From positions 1 to 48,949 of the IMG/VR virus record IMGVR_UViG_3300023210_000055: a DNA stretch of 48,949 nucleotides; one strand, written 5' to 3'. The notes beneath the pieces are model-generated. The model was not told the origin of the DNA. It made no database searches and saw only the letters and a list, made by a program, of their open reading frames with translations. The stretch's first letter is position 1. Every line of letters starts with the position of its first letter. The stretch is from a virus. The translations under genes and the position numbers were made by a program. Below, one piece after another: positions 16,676-30,000 of this stretch.

Positions 16676-19600
16676 ATGGCAGTAAATAGATTTATGAAAC
16701 CGGCTGAACAGCCCCTATTAAATACATATGTTAGACTTCCGTTTAAGGAAATGTCTATGGCATATGCCCAAGTACAAAAAGAACACGATGCTGGTGAGAA
16801 GCTTAATAATAGTCTAGATGATGAAATACTTAAAGTTAGAGCATCTACAAATCAACATGCCACTGTATTAGGAGGTATAAGAAAAGGTTTAGATGCAGAA
16901 CTGGGTGCATTGTACGATAAGCATGGGGGAAGGTATGCTGACATGGTTCCTGAATTAACAAAGATTAAAAATAAATTAGACCTAGATTTTAATGACGGAA
17001 ATCTATACGCTATTAAAGAAACTACTAGAGCTTTAGAAGAGGATTTAGATCCGGATATTGCAAAAGCAAGAAAGGAAGGAAATTACTCGGAAGATTACAA
17101 TCCTTTATTCGGGGCTGAAAGAGACTGGTTTGAGCAGACGCATTTTGGATATAAAAGAGTAGAAGATGAAAACTCTCCTAGTGGGTATAAATGGGAAGTA
17201 GATAATGAAAGTACAGATGGATGGAAAGTGAATTCAACAGGCCAAACAGTTTTAGCTCCTTATACATATGCAGGAATACACAAACCTTCTAAACAAATAA
17301 AAACAGCTAATGAACAAATCTTTAATCCTATTAAAGCAAGCTGGACTAAATGGACAGAGGAAAATCCTAATACAGGATTAACTGTTATGAATGAGCGTAA
17401 AGCTATTACTAGACAAAAAATATATAAATCTGCACTAGAAAACTATACATATTTACCAAACAATATGCAATTAGAAATAGCTGCAGAAGTTCAAATGATG
17501 GGTGAGAAAGGGAGAATGGGATCTGCAACACATGCAATTAATGCTGTATTTGGAGACCCTCCAGCAATGATTCAGAATCCAGATGGAGAAGGTATGATTG
17601 AGAATCCTATGGCAGTAGCAAAGAAGAAGGCTCTTCAAAAGATTAAAGATGATCCAAACACCTTAAACCAATGGGCATCAACTGATTACGTAGGCTACAT
17701 GGGTGAGAAATATACATTTACAGGTGAAGCAGGAGAAAGAACTTATGATAATTCACAAAGAAATAAGAACAAATATCCTATTGATAAATCTGATTGGGTA
17801 GTTAAAGTAGGAGCACAAAGTAGTATCCAGGCAGGTACTGTAAGAACACCACATGCAGATGGAAGTGAACTAATAAGTGATTTAAATGATCCTATTGATA
17901 AGTATGTAAATATAGTAAATGATAATTCAGTAACTTATGAAAGTTTAGTACGTGAGTATGAAGCTACTAAAGGTCAGTATAGTTTAAATGATCCGTATCA
18001 TAAAGAGTGGCAATCAAAAATAGATAATGCTAAGTTCCAGTATGAACAATCTTCTATGGCTTTAATAGGTTTAACTCAACAAGCCGCAAAAGATATGGCT
18101 GTTTTAGAGACTGCTGAAGGTATTAAATATATGGATGATAAGGGAAAATATGTCTATGTAGACAGAGTTCTACAAGATGGAACAATTAATCCGGATTGGA
18201 ATATGCATGGTTGGAATGCAATACAATTTGATGCTAATGGAGAAGTTCAAAATGTAGAGCAGACTAATAGAGATGCAAAAGGTCCTCAGGATAATATCTT
18301 TAAATATATGGATCAAGCTAAAGGATTATTTAATAATGTTTCATTGATGGGTGGAAGTGAAGATTCTCCACTGATGGACAGAGTAAATGTAATACAGAGT
18401 AACAATGGTTACTTTGATGGAAGAGGTGTCCAAGCTCCTACAGTATCATCATCGGGAAGTAAAAAAGTAGATACAGAACTTGTGAAAAAATTACCTACAA
18501 TACTAGGACAAGCAGATACTGAGTTTACTTTAACTAACGGTTCAAAGGTTAAGTGGGCTGATATTATAGGAACAGGTAAAGATAAAGTTAATAAAGATGT
18601 TGTAGATGATTTCTTACAAGGTAAATTTAAAGATAACTTTGTATGGCTAACACAGCCTACACCAGACGGTGAATACTTAGGTATTCTAACATTACCTAAA
18701 GATAGTAAAGATTCTAATGATACTATAGACTTAGTATTTAAAGCGCCAGATGAGGTTAGAAGAACTTGGAGAAACCAAGGAGAATTTGAACGACCTCTTG
18801 GTGATGGTAGTGGTATGACTGAGATGGTTACATTACCAAGAACAGAAGCGCAAAAACAAAACTGGGATGCTAACGAAAGAGGTTCAATAGACTTTGCTCG
18901 AGCTAGTAGATCTCCAGGAAATATAAGTATGTCTTCAGCAGAAGATGGGGAAAATAACCCACTTGGATATTATTACTTTAATCAAAACCCAGATGGTACA
19001 CCTATTACAAATGAACAATATATATTCCAACCTCAAGCGGGTCTTATTAAAACAGTTATAAATGGGGAGCCTGTATATACAACAGGGAACGAACTATTTA
19101 ATGTAGATAGTGACATGCAAGAGATAGGTATGCTTATAACACTTAATGACCCAACTTATGCAGGGTCTAAAGCATTCTATGCAAATGAATTTAAACAAAA
19201 TCCAAATCCTATAGCAAGAGAAGGAGTTCCTGTAAATGTAGCTTCTGAAGCAAGGGGTATAGATGTATCAGGAGAATACTTCTCAACTAATTTAAGACCA
19301 GGACAAGTTATGTTACCTGAACAAAGAGTAAATGATGTTCAGATGAGTTCTTATAATACTAATAATGGATGGACATTTAATAATGGGTTTGAAGGATTAA
19401 ATAAACAGACAGCAGATATTCTAGCATATCAAAGTAAGGCTTACGGAGAACAGCGTCATAATGATTTAAGTTCTACAATATCTAGTAAATTTAAGGATGC
19501 AGATGTAACTATGAATGACGGTAGTACACAGAACTTTACCACACTATTAAATAATGGAGACTTAGAATTAGTTCCAGTTTCTAGTGTAAATGGTGAATTT

Positions 19601-20134
19601 TCATTACCTTTGGCCAGTGGAGCTAGAAGTTTTGCACAACAAAAAAATATGTATGATGATTGGGTATCTGGTGGAAAAGTAGGACCTCCGGTAGCAAATC
19701 CTGAAGAGGGAGGCTTCCATGTGATGGGACAAGCTATAGATCTAGATAATACTGTAGGTATGTATGATTACATATTAGTAGATAAAACTGGAAATATTAG
19801 TAGTATAGGAACTAATACTAAAGGAGCACATACTACCTCTGAAGGGTATGATAGAACTAATAGTACTAGAAGTGGATTCAAAGTTAGTGAGTTAACAGGT
19901 ACCGGCGGAAATAAAATATTCCCTGATTACTTTAATACTTCACTTACTTCATTGTTTGACCATATGGGTAAAACTCCTCAGGTGGTTAAAGATATGCATA
20001 AATCAAGTAGTGTTTACAGAGAGGCAGATCCTCTTCCAAACATGAAACAGTTTGATAAAGAGTGGTGGCACTGGTCACTCGGAGAATTACCAGGTGCATC
20101 CAGCGGATATGTTTATCCGTCATGGGCAAAATAG
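16676..20134 (+). CDS. Internal-virion protein with C-terminal M15-type peptidoglycan peptidase domain
   Basis: A 1152-aa protein, 3 nt after the previous gene. About the first 950 residues are mixed helical and polar and unrecognised, with a cargo-like appearance. Residues about 985-1135 form an M15 (D-Ala-D-Ala carboxypeptidase / L-Ala-D-Glu peptidase-like) domain: SGARSFAQQ, then H1015-V-M-G-Q-A-I-D1022, matching SxHxxGxAxD with Phe in the first position, and E1129-W-W-H1132-W. The two His and the Asp are the zinc ligands in this family and E1129 fits the catalytic acid. The enzyme would cut peptide cross-links of the host wall during entry. A lysin domain fused to an internal protein and next to the virion RNA polymerase points to a role in ejection rather than in lysis. 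It ends in TAG. Confidence 0.8.
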   Translation: MAVNRFMKPAEQPLLNTYVRLPFKEMSMAYAQVQKEHDAGEKLNNSLDDEILKVRASTNQHATVLGGIRKGLDAELGALYDKHGGRYADMVPELTKIKNKLDLDFNDGNLYAIKETTRALEEDLDPDIAKARKEGNYSEDYNPLFGAERDWFEQTHFGYKRVEDENSPSGYKWEVDNESTDGWKVNSTGQTVLAPYTYAGIHKPSKQIKTANEQIFNPIKASWTKWTEENPNTGLTVMNERKAITRQKIYKSALENYTYLPNNMQLEIAAEVQMMGEKGRMGSATHAINAVFGDPPAMIQNPDGEGMIENPMAVAKKKALQKIKDDPNTLNQWASTDYVGYMGEKYTFTGEAGERTYDNSQRNKNKYPIDKSDWVVKVGAQSSIQAGTVRTPHADGSELISDLNDPIDKYVNIVNDNSVTYESLVREYEATKGQYSLNDPYHKEWQSKIDNAKFQYEQSSMALIGLTQQAAKDMAVLETAEGIKYMDDKGKYVYVDRVLQDGTINPDWNMHGWNAIQFDANGEVQNVEQTNRDAKGPQDNIFKYMDQAKGLFNNVSLMGGSEDSPLMDRVNVIQSNNGYFDGRGVQAPTVSSSGSKKVDTELVKKLPTILGQADTEFTLTNGSKVKWADIIGTGKDKVNKDVVDDFLQGKFKDNFVWLTQPTPDGEYLGILTLPKDSKDSNDTIDLVFKAPDEVRRTWRNQGEFERPLGDGSGMTEMVTLPRTEAQKQNWDANERGSIDFARASRSPGNISMSSAEDGENNPLGYYYFNQNPDGTPITNEQYIFQPQAGLIKTVINGEPVYTTGNELFNVDSDMQEIGMLITLNDPTYAGSKAFYANEFKQNPNPIAREGVPVNVASEARGIDVSGEYFSTNLRPGQVMLPEQRVNDVQMSSYNTNNGWTFNNGFEGLNKQTADILAYQSKAYGEQRHNDLSSTISSKFKDADVTMNDGSTQNFTTLLNNGDLELVPVSSVNGEFSLPLASGARSFAQQKNMYDDWVSGGKVGPPVANPEEGGFHVMGQAIDLDNTVGMYDYILVDKTGNISSIGTNTKGAHTTSEGYDRTNSTRSGFKVSELTGTGGNKIFPDYFNTSLTSLFDHMGKTPQVVKDMHKSSSVYREADPLPNMKQFDKEWWHWSLGELPGASSGYVYPSWAK

Positions 20135-20153
20135 AAACTAAAATTAGTTTAAA

Positions 20154-20972
20154 ATGGCAAAAAAACAAAAAAAAGTCGACGGGGTAGATCCTACGTCGGG
20201 TTTACCTATCGTTGAGGGTCTTGGTAATGAGTCTCTAGATCCAACTACAAACCTTCCAAAGGAAACATCTGTTTCTAAACAATATCAACTTCCTAATGGA
20301 GATTGGGATATGACTGACATTATCAATGATCAGACTGCACTAGATTTTGATAATAATAGATACAACAGACCTACTGTAATTCCTGGAAATATATATGAGA
20401 ATTCAGATATAGATTGGGATGTAAAAGATTATGGTGATATAGGAAGACAGCTTCACAGAGATCAAACTGGATGGTCAAGATTTGGAGGATTTTTAAGTCA
20501 AGCTGTTATGGGAGAAATAGTGGGAGGAACCATTCAAGGTTTCGGTGCTATTCTGGATGCTATGGACGGAGATTTATCCGATGACTTTTCTAATGGTATT
20601 ACAGGATTCGGAGAAGATGTAAGAGAATGGGCAAGAGAAAAAACTCCTATATATTTAAAACCAACAAGTGAAGACTTTAGATGGGGAGATGGAGATTGGT
20701 GGGCTTCAAATGGAGTGTCAATAGTTTCATCTATATCTATGTTTCTTCCTGGACTCGCTGTAACTAAAGGAGTAGGTATGGCAGCCAGAGGATTAAGAGT
20801 ATTAAATGTTGCCACAAAAGGTTTAAAATCAGCTAAGGCAAATGCTGCTATTGCTAATAGTCTTAATTTAAGTCGAACTGCTAAATGGCTAACTAAGTCT
20901 AGTATTATGGGACTTAGTTCTCGTCATATGGAAAACTATAGAGAAGCAGCAGAAACTTTTCAACTTGGGTAA
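20154..20972 (+). CDS. N-terminal segment of the giant virion protein, ended by an in-frame TAA
   Basis: A 272-aa product starting MAKKQKKVDGVD. The frame continues unbroken after its TAA (20970-20972) into the 5472-aa ORF, so this is best read as the N-terminus of one protein of 5769 codons. It has a polar, Asp/Asn-rich first 100 residues, then Gly/Ala-rich and hydrophobic helices (GGFLSQAVMGEIVGGTI and GVSIVSSISMFLPGLAV) that could cross or line membranes, as in ejected internal proteins. The end (MENYREAAETFQLG) is a helix whose natural continuation is the sequence behind the stop. If the stop is real, a separate 272-aa protein is made; if it is a sequencing error, or is read through, it is the head of the giant protein. 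Confidence 0.7.
   Translation: MAKKQKKVDGVDPTSGLPIVEGLGNESLDPTTNLPKETSVSKQYQLPNGDWDMTDIINDQTALDFDNNRYNRPTVIPGNIYENSDIDWDVKDYGDIGRQLHRDQTGWSRFGGFLSQAVMGEIVGGTIQGFGAILDAMDGDLSDDFSNGITGFGEDVREWAREKTPIYLKPTSEDFRWGDGDWWASNGVSIVSSISMFLPGLAVTKGVGMAARGLRVLNVATKGLKSAKANAAIANSLNLSRTAKWLTKSSIMGLSSRHMENYREAAETFQLG
20970..20972 (+). other. In-frame TAA interrupting the giant ORF
   Basis: The reading frame beginning at 20154 is the same as that of the 21045-37463 ORF. One TAA is the only stop between 20154 and 37461; the 24 codons from 20973 to 21044 are open and look like ordinary coding sequence. TAA, TAG and TGA end other genes here, so a recoded genome is unlikely. A single substitution (for instance from AAA) would restore the frame. 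No obvious stable hairpin follows. Confidence 0.8.
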
Positions 20973-21044
20973 GATAAAAACTTTAATTATTTTGGGAACC
21001 AAGAAAAATTAGATGCTTATTTAAAAAGTCCGGATGGAAGATCT

Positions 21045-24000
21045 ATGTTAGATAAATTAGGTATTGGTTTAGACGCACGTAACTTAAGAGAAACTGCAGC
21101 GAAACATATAGCAGGTAAATCTGCAGCTAAGGCATACAACATGAACTATGTTAACCTTGTATTTGATATAGCACAATCAGCTCTTTTCTTTAAGGGAGTT
21201 GGTAGATCTACTCGAGCAGGACTATTCGGACATTCAAAAACTGCTAAAGGAGCGCAAAATGCTATTTTAAAAAATCCTAAATTACCCAAAACTAGATTTG
21301 GGAAAGTATTAGCAGCAACTCCACGAGCAAGACACTGGGCATTCTGGTCTGCTACTGAAGGAGTTGAAGAGATGTGGAATTTTGTTTCCATGCAAGAAGG
21401 TATACATTATGGAGATGTATTAGCAGGAAATACAGGATGGGAAAATAGAGATTTTATAGATGGTAGTTTTGCAGATAGATTAAATAGATATGCAAATGAT
21501 GGTGAGATGTGGACAGCTGCTTTTATGGGGGCAATAGGTGGAGGAATATTTACAGGTGTATCTAGTGCAAAAAATGCTAAAGCTCAAAAGGCTAAGGATG
21601 CTGAGGCTATAAAAGAAATAAATAATAGAGTTGATGTCTTAAGAGAATCTTTAAAGAAAAGACAAAAAGCAGAGCAGAGAGGGGATACAAATGGAATGAA
21701 AGAGCAGGACGAACTAATGGCTCTTGGACTGGCTCTTAATGCTGCTCGTGCAGGTACAACAGATTTATTAGTTGATATGCTTGCGGATCCTATATATGAA
21801 GAACTATTAGGAGAGTATGGAGTAACTGGAGATGAAGTAGCATCTAATAGGAAAGCTTTAACTGACTTAATACTTAAGACTGAAAAGAAATTTAATAGTT
21901 ATGTAAATAGAATAACAGGAAAGAAATATAGTTATGGTGTAGCAAACGCTCTTACTAATATGGACATGGCTGTTGATATTTATCAAAACTTAGTTAATGC
22001 TGTAGACGAACAGATTAATAATCTAGATGAGTCAGATGCTTTTACACAACAACAATTTGCAATAGGGCCTAATACAAAGAAAAGATATGAGCTAAAAGCT
22101 AAACGTGAGGCTATACAAGCACAGATAGATCAACTTACTTATGCTAGACAGCAGGCTGCAACAGAGAGTACAAACCCTGATACAGAAGCTACTGAATCTA
22201 ACAAAGAGGCTCTAGAAACTATGCAGTTTTTAGACCAACTAATTGAAAAAGCAACACAAATTCAAAGTGAAACAGAGCAAGAGTCCGCGGCGTTGGCAAA
22301 GGATTCACAAGAAAGTTATGACGCTAAAGCATTTGAAGCGGAAAATAAGTTTCTTAATGAAGTTAACACAGATAGCAAGGCTTACCTAGAACAAAGAAAA
22401 GGACAATTTGAGCTTAATAGAGATGCTGCATGGACAGCGCTTCAAGACATGCTAAATGGGAAGAGAGAGGATAATGCTAAAGTGGAACAGGCATTTGCTG
22501 AGGAGACTGAAAAAGATAGAGTTAAAAGAATTATAGCAGAAGGTAGAGAAGAGGTAGCAAGTTCAGCTGCAAGTAGAGCAGAAGAGGCTATAAACAATGG
22601 TATAAAACAAGACTTTAGGGATTTACTAAATGAAAATCCTAATATTACAGAGCAGCAAATTAAAGAATTTTTTGCTGAGTTTATGAATAATCCAGTTATA
22701 GCTGAGTATGCAAATAAAGTTATAGATTTATTTATAAGCCATGAAACAAAAAAAGCATATGCTGATATAGTAGAAGAAATGCGTGCAGAAGCAGCTGAGG
22801 TATCTAAAGAAATAAGTGAAGATATAAACAAGTCTTTTGTAGAAATGCATGAAGAGTTATTTAATCCTAAACTTTCAAGAAAAGAACAAGCTCGTAGAGT
22901 TAAGATAGAACAAGAGCAGAGAGAAAATAAAGCAGAATGGAATAAAAGTATGTATGGCGAGAAGGAAAGTCAAGACTTTCTAATCACTGAGCTATTTGAT
23001 AACATGACAAAACATGTTACTGTAGTATGGGGTGATAAAGTTGGTATGCTTTATATGGACACTGAAAGTAATGAACTTATTTTTAGAGAAGGAGAAACTA
23101 ATAAAGAGTATATTATTACTCAAGAACAAGATAATAAAGTATTTAGAAACTCTAAAGGACAATTTACCAATGGTCCAACATTAGGATACTTAGATATGTT
23201 AATGCTAAGAGATGCTAATTTAGATATTAGCATTCAAGCTGATGGTAAAACTTTTAATATTAATGGAGAGTTTTATAATAATCTTAATTCAGAGCCTTCA
23301 AGCGCTATAGAATATGATAGTGAGGCTAATGTAGTATCTGTTACATTAACTAGATGGGATGGTAAAAAAATAACATTTACTAGTCCTTCTGTTACATATG
23401 AAATAGCAGATGTAATAGAAACACTAGAAGCTGTAAAGCGTACTAGATTTACAGAATTAGTTCAAGATGATTTCATGATTGTAGAGTATCAAGGTAATGA
23501 ATACATTTTGAGTTACGGACAAACAGACCTATTTACGCAAGGCTTAATTGCTAGAGATGAGAACGGAAACGTTCTTACTGGAGAGCTAAATGAAGCCGTA
23601 CTAAGATCAGGTAATATACAGTTAACAAATAAACTTCAAGAAACAGTTAATAATCTTAAAACAACATACAATGAAATTAGCACTACTCAACCGGATGCTA
23701 CCGGACGAATTACAAAAGGAATTATCCAGCAAGACCAAATGGGAGAGAGTAAAACATCTGAACTCGCTCAGAAACAACAAGAAGCAGAAGCCATTGCAGC
23801 AGGCACGACCAGTAACGCGACTCCAGCCGTAGAACAAACCACGGAAAGTTTAGAGGATCAAACTGTACTAACAGAAAATACTAAACAAAAAGTAGAAGAG
23901 AATGACATTACTATCGACGATCTGGATACGAGCACAGAAGCAATGGGAGGATGGAACCAAGTGGAGCAAAGCCCAGTATCTCAAAACGAAGAAAAACTGG

Positions 24001-27000
24001 AAGTTGTCGAAGCTACTTCGGGTAAGGAATCAGGGCAAACCGCCCAAGAGCAGTCGGAAGTAATAATAATTGAAGACAATCCTACTACAATAAATATGAG
24101 GGCTCTTCAAAAAACTTATCCTCAAGGTTGGAATCCACAATTTTTTGCTACAATGACCCAGTTTGGGGAGTATCAAAATGTAGTAGATTCAAACGGAAAC
24201 CTGATAGAAATCCTAGAAAGCCCAACAGGAAAAGCAAGTAACTTAGTATTTCTAGATGAGCTTACAGGCCCTCAATTAGAAGCATTAGAAAATAATGATC
24301 CAAACTATTTAAAACTTTATGTGTTTAAACCATTATTAAATGAAGCAGGTAAAGTAAAGAAAGAGGGTACAAAAGTATTAGAGACTGAAGAATTAGTACA
24401 GTTTCAAATGAAGAGGGGGAACAAAATAGGTCCTGCTGTACGAGTACAAATAAAAGATGATGCAGTAAAAGTATCAGATGTATTTGATACTAAACTTCTT
24501 AATAGCCCTGAACTAGGTGTAGGCACAAAAGTAATATTAAGAATTGAAAAGAACTGGCCATACTTTACGCCGGTGAAAGCGGGACAGGGTATTGTTACTA
24601 TTAGATTAGCGTCTAATCCTGATATTATTTTAAGTCAGCTGTCTTCCTCACAAAAAGCTATAGGTACTAATGGTGTATTAAGACAACAGATTACTAAGTT
24701 TATAAGAGAGAATCCAGGTAAGGCAGATATTAAAGCAACAATAGCAGGAAAAACTGCAGGTTACTTTATGAATTTAAAACATGATGGTAAATCTATACAA
24801 CAACCATTATCTGTTCTAGGGGAAGATATATTACTAGGTGTAGATCTTGGAGGTCAGGGGATTAACTGGAACAATACAAATGAAAATAATTTTGAATCAG
24901 AGTATACAGAACCTGGAAGAGTTTATGTACAAATAAAGAGTGCAAATGGTATTGGGCATCCAGTAAGACTACAAACATCTAGACTAACTGATGAAGCAGC
25001 TAGAAATATTTTAGATACTTTAACTAGTAATCAATTTACTGCAGAAGAAAAAGGATTACTAGTTGAACAATTAGTATATATTCCAAGGGGTAATAATGCA
25101 GATGCACAATTTAAATTAGGAAATAAAACTAGCAAAACATTTGCAGCAAAGTTTGATGTAACAATGGATAACTTTGTAATTAAGTTCCCATTTAGAGGAA
25201 AGGTTATAGGTATCCAATATAATATGGAGGGAAGAGAAGGTAATACCCGTAACAACTTACAGTCTGCTTTAGAAGGGGGAGAATTTTTATATAAAGAATA
25301 TGATGAGCAAGGGAATTTAGTACCCCAAGAAGGTGATATAGTAGCTACAAATGATATGAGTGCTAAACGAAATACTCTTCGTAGTAGTAATAGCTTAGAG
25401 TTAGCACCGACGGAAATAAGAGATGCACTTATTGAGCATTTAAAAACTAAAGTATACAATATACAAAAGCATAAAATAAATAGTACAGACTCATACTTAA
25501 GTCCATTAAGAGAGCAGGCTTTTTCTGATTACAATTCATTCTTAAAAGAAATGAATATCTTAACTACAGATATACCAGGGAAAGGGCAACAAAGAATAAG
25601 TCATTCTAGACTATTTGTAGAAGTAGAGCCTACCGCATTTACACCTGCAGAGAGTGTAATGCCAGCAGCGCTATCAGACAGTCTTGTTCTTACTCCAGTA
25701 CCAGAGAATAGCGAAGATGATTTTGTAATTGAGTCCTCTTCTGATACATCTTTTGGAGATATTATAGGAGATACTATACAACAAACTAGTGAGATTAAAG
25801 CAGACATTGAAGCAAGTCCACAAGATTTAAAAGACTTAGGGATAGAAACTACTTATGCAGAAAGTTCAGAAGAGATTCAAGATCTTATAAATGAAGGATG
25901 GGAAGAAATAGGAACAACAGAAGATGGATTTCCTAAGTTTTCTAGAAAAATTAAACCAACACCACAAACTAGTGAGGTTGAAGTTGTAACTTACAAAGGT
26001 ACTAAATATTCAGTTGACTTTAATGTTGGTAGCGGAACAATAACAAATTTAAAAACAGGAAAAGTTTTAGAGGGAGGAGTTACTTCTCCTGTTGGTCAGG
26101 CTGTTGTAGATTTAGCAATAGATCAACAAGACTCAACACAACCAACTAGTGAGGAATCAACTGGAGGTACAATGACAGTAACTACTCCTCTTACAGCAGA
26201 AACTTATGTAGACGGTACTGCAGGTAAACAGGTTATTGTAGGGGTAGATCCTACTAAAGATGATGATTTTGATGTTAAGTTACGTGAGTATGAGCAAGTA
26301 GGTCCTGGATATGATCTTATGACAGAGACTGAAAAGAGTTGGGTATTAGATAGATTTGGTGAAGAAGCTTTAGATGTAGTAAATAGAGTAAAATATATGA
26401 CTCTTGATTGGGGAAGACAGGCATGGGGTTATTATCACAATGGATTGATGACCGTAGCAGAAGGCGCACTAGCCGGAACTGCATATTGGGAAGCATTCCG
26501 TAGAATATATGATCTACATTTAACTGAGGATGAGAAATCATCTATTGAGATGGAAATGCTAGAAAAAATGGGTATTTCACAAAGATTAGAGGGAGCAAGA
26601 AAAACGTTAAAGTTTTTTGAAAGCTTTTCTTCAAGTATGACATCTATCTCAATAGACAATCCACAGCTTAATGAAGTTTCAGTATCACTAGACTTAGATT
26701 TAGGAGGCCTGAATATTACGCTGGATAGAAATAAAATGGCAACTTATGATAGAGTAGACGTCATAGAGAAATTAACAGCACAGATTCAAAAACTTGAAGA
26801 TAATGATATAGAGACAAGATTAGCTGAAGCATTCAAAGACTACCAATTAACTGAGAATGCAGAAGGATTTGGAGGAGCTGTAAAAAGATTCTTTAGAGAT
26901 TTGTGGTATGCAATTAAGAATATGCTAGGCTCACGAAGTGAAATCGAATACTTATTCAGAGATCTTAATAACAGAGAGTTCACTCAATATACAGCTGCGG

Positions 27001-30000
27001 AAGCTAAAACTTTATCTGAAGTTAGGACGCCTAAGCTAAGAGCGAAGAGAGGATACAACACAGATCAATCAAAAGAGATAGTTAATAATATTAATTATAA
27101 ACTAGCACAAGCTTTGAAAGCTAAGTATAAAGAAACAGAAACTCCAGGAGCTTGGAGAGATGCTTTAACTCAGCCTAACGAATTAAAAGGTGCTTATGAA
27201 TCTATCAGACAAGCTTGGGAAACAACAGGTAAAAAGCTTTCAGAAAGTGAGGATACAAATACTAAGAATAAAGGTAACAATGCAATTAATGTAACTAAAC
27301 CAGATGTATGGTATGATGTCGTTGATGAATACGGCAATGTAGCTAGTCCTGGATTTATGTCACTTGCAGTGCGCGGATTGAGATCTCAGTTTGGTATTAA
27401 ATATAAAATTAAGAAAGGGGGAGAAATAAATTACAATAACCCTGAAATAGAAGAAGCTTTAACAGAAGAGCAGGTAGAGACAATAGAGGCAACAGAATCT
27501 ACTGAAAGAATTTTTGGACAGAACTTTTTTAATAGTCCTGTTAAACAAACATTAGCTAAAGAGATTAAATTTGAATTAGGATTTATTGTAGAGCGTGATG
27601 CTAAGGGAGCAGTTGTACATGGTAAAGTACTTGGATTTCCTCAGTTTATGGCATTTGATGAGATCTATGCATACTTATCTGTAAACCTAGCAAACTCTCC
27701 ACAAGGTAAAGTAATAGCTAAATTAGAAAAGCTAGCAGAAAATGGGCTACCAATGATGGATCAGGTAGTTAGAATATACCAGGAAGCTACTCCGCAGTGG
27801 AAAAATAAATTTGTATCACACTTTAATAAACAAAACATCAGGTTTGAAACTGTTATCTATCAGAAAGACGGTACAGCAAAAATTGTTGAAACTAATCGTA
27901 ATGGTTTAGAGAATCAGATTATACGTAAATGGGTAGACACTAGAGATCAGACAGCTATTTATTCACCTACAACAGGTAAAGAAGATGCATTGAGCGCTCC
28001 TGCTATAGATAAACTAAAAGAGTTATATGATACTACTACTAGACTTAGCAGAGAAGGTGCTACTAAAAAAGACTATCTAAGAGCTTTTAAAAATACATTA
28101 GATTATGCAGGACTCAAACTAAGCCCGGAAACTTATATGGGACTATTTAATGACGAAACTCGTACAGTAAGAGATCTTAATAGTTATATGGTTGGTAATA
28201 GTTCGTTTGAGCATATCATGAAAACATTAATGCAGTTTAATAATCCTTACTTAAAAGGAACCTCAGAGACTGGCGCTCTTAAAAGATTAGCAGGATTAGA
28301 ATCAAAATATCGTATAGATAGTTATGCAGCTTCGTTTTTAGGAGGGAATAGAAAACCAATCTATTCTATTAATTTAAATACATATGATTCTAAAACTACA
28401 TTAGAATTACGTTCGGATGAAACCTATAGACAGGCTATTTTAAATAGATTCCGTGATGTATTCTACAGCCCATCAGAAAATAATAGACATCTTATTTTAA
28501 ATATGCTATTAAATGATGAGCAAATGAGAAACAATTTCCAACTTAGTACATTCGATGTAATTAGAGAATCCGCTAATGCTGGAAAGATAAGTGCTTATGA
28601 TGAAATGGACCAAGCTCTTTCTGCTGTTACAAGGTTTATTATGTTTTACAACAGTGGATTAAATTACAGTAAGTTTAATACTGGAACTAAAGGAGATAAA
28701 AATCAATCTAAATATATAACACTTCCAAAGATAGGACCGAGGTCTAAGTATTGGAGATCTAATAGTTTAGGACAAGATGGATATGTTCAGACAGCGGTAT
28801 CATTATTACAGCCTGCACTTATGGGAGAGTTAGCAAGAATATCAAAAGTTAACAAACAATTATTCGGGCCTAATCCCATATCACTAGATGAACAGACACA
28901 ATATGTACACTATGAAAAAGTTAAAGGAGATAATAAAGGTGCAGGTTTAAGATTTGTACAATTCCCTTCTTTAAATACAGAGAAGTTCTTTACTCCTGAA
29001 GGGAGGTTAAGAGAGAATGAGACTATAGAATTAACTGCAGAACAGACTGTGTTAATGAATACTCATTTAGAAAGATATGTAGTAAAAGAAATGGAATCTA
29101 CTATCGAAACTTTAGTAAATGCAGGAGTAGTTAATAGAAAACCAAACGGCGTTTATGAGAATGAGCTTTTACCATCACAGGCATATGAAGGAAAAACTAC
29201 TGCAGAAACGGGTATATTACCGGCACTCCAAGAGTTTGCTATAAATGATTTAGTATATAAACCTTATATTAATACAACATTTGGGCCAGACCTTGCATAT
29301 TATAAATCAGATGCACAAGGAAATCCATTTATTGAATTTGGAAAGAGAGCTTATCAAAGTATTACACCTGGTATAGATGCGGTATATAATCAAGAGAATC
29401 AATATGGATTACCTTCCCACTTTTTACACGCTATATTAGCAGATGTAATGGTAAACAGTGAAGACCACATATATAAAATATTAATTGATGCAAAAGTTGA
29501 TTCTAAAACAGCTAAAAGAATAGCAGCTGGATATTTGAGAGTAAACTCTACTGATGCACAAGGGTATACAACATTAGACTTCCACAGAAAACAAATGGAA
29601 TCTGATGGAAGTTGGACTCAAGAACATATAGATGCATATGACAAGTATTGGTCTAAAGGATTGATGGGAGATGCTAAATCAAGAGTATTATTATTAGACC
29701 CTAGAAAAACATATTACTTTGGTGAAAGAATACAAATAGACTCTCAAGGAAATGAAAATATAGTTTGGGAACAGATTAAACATTCTACAATACCATTGAT
29801 TAGAGAGTTTACAGAACAGTTTAAAGAAGATCCAGGGAACCGAAAGGTTACTTTGAATCAGCTACGTATTCGAATGGAAGATACCAAGAGACCTATTGAT
29901 ATGGTTAATTTTGAGTCGGCTATTAAAATTGGAGCTACAGGAATTTTAGACCTAGCAGAACAAGATCTAAACCAAATAGCTGTTAATAAGTTAGAGACTA

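Noticed and set aside
20135-20150. AAACTAA/TTAGTTT inverted repeat before the giant gene
   Set aside because: Only 7 AT-rich pairs with a 2-nt spacer; it cannot form a stable RNA hairpin and such repeats are expected in AT-rich DNA.
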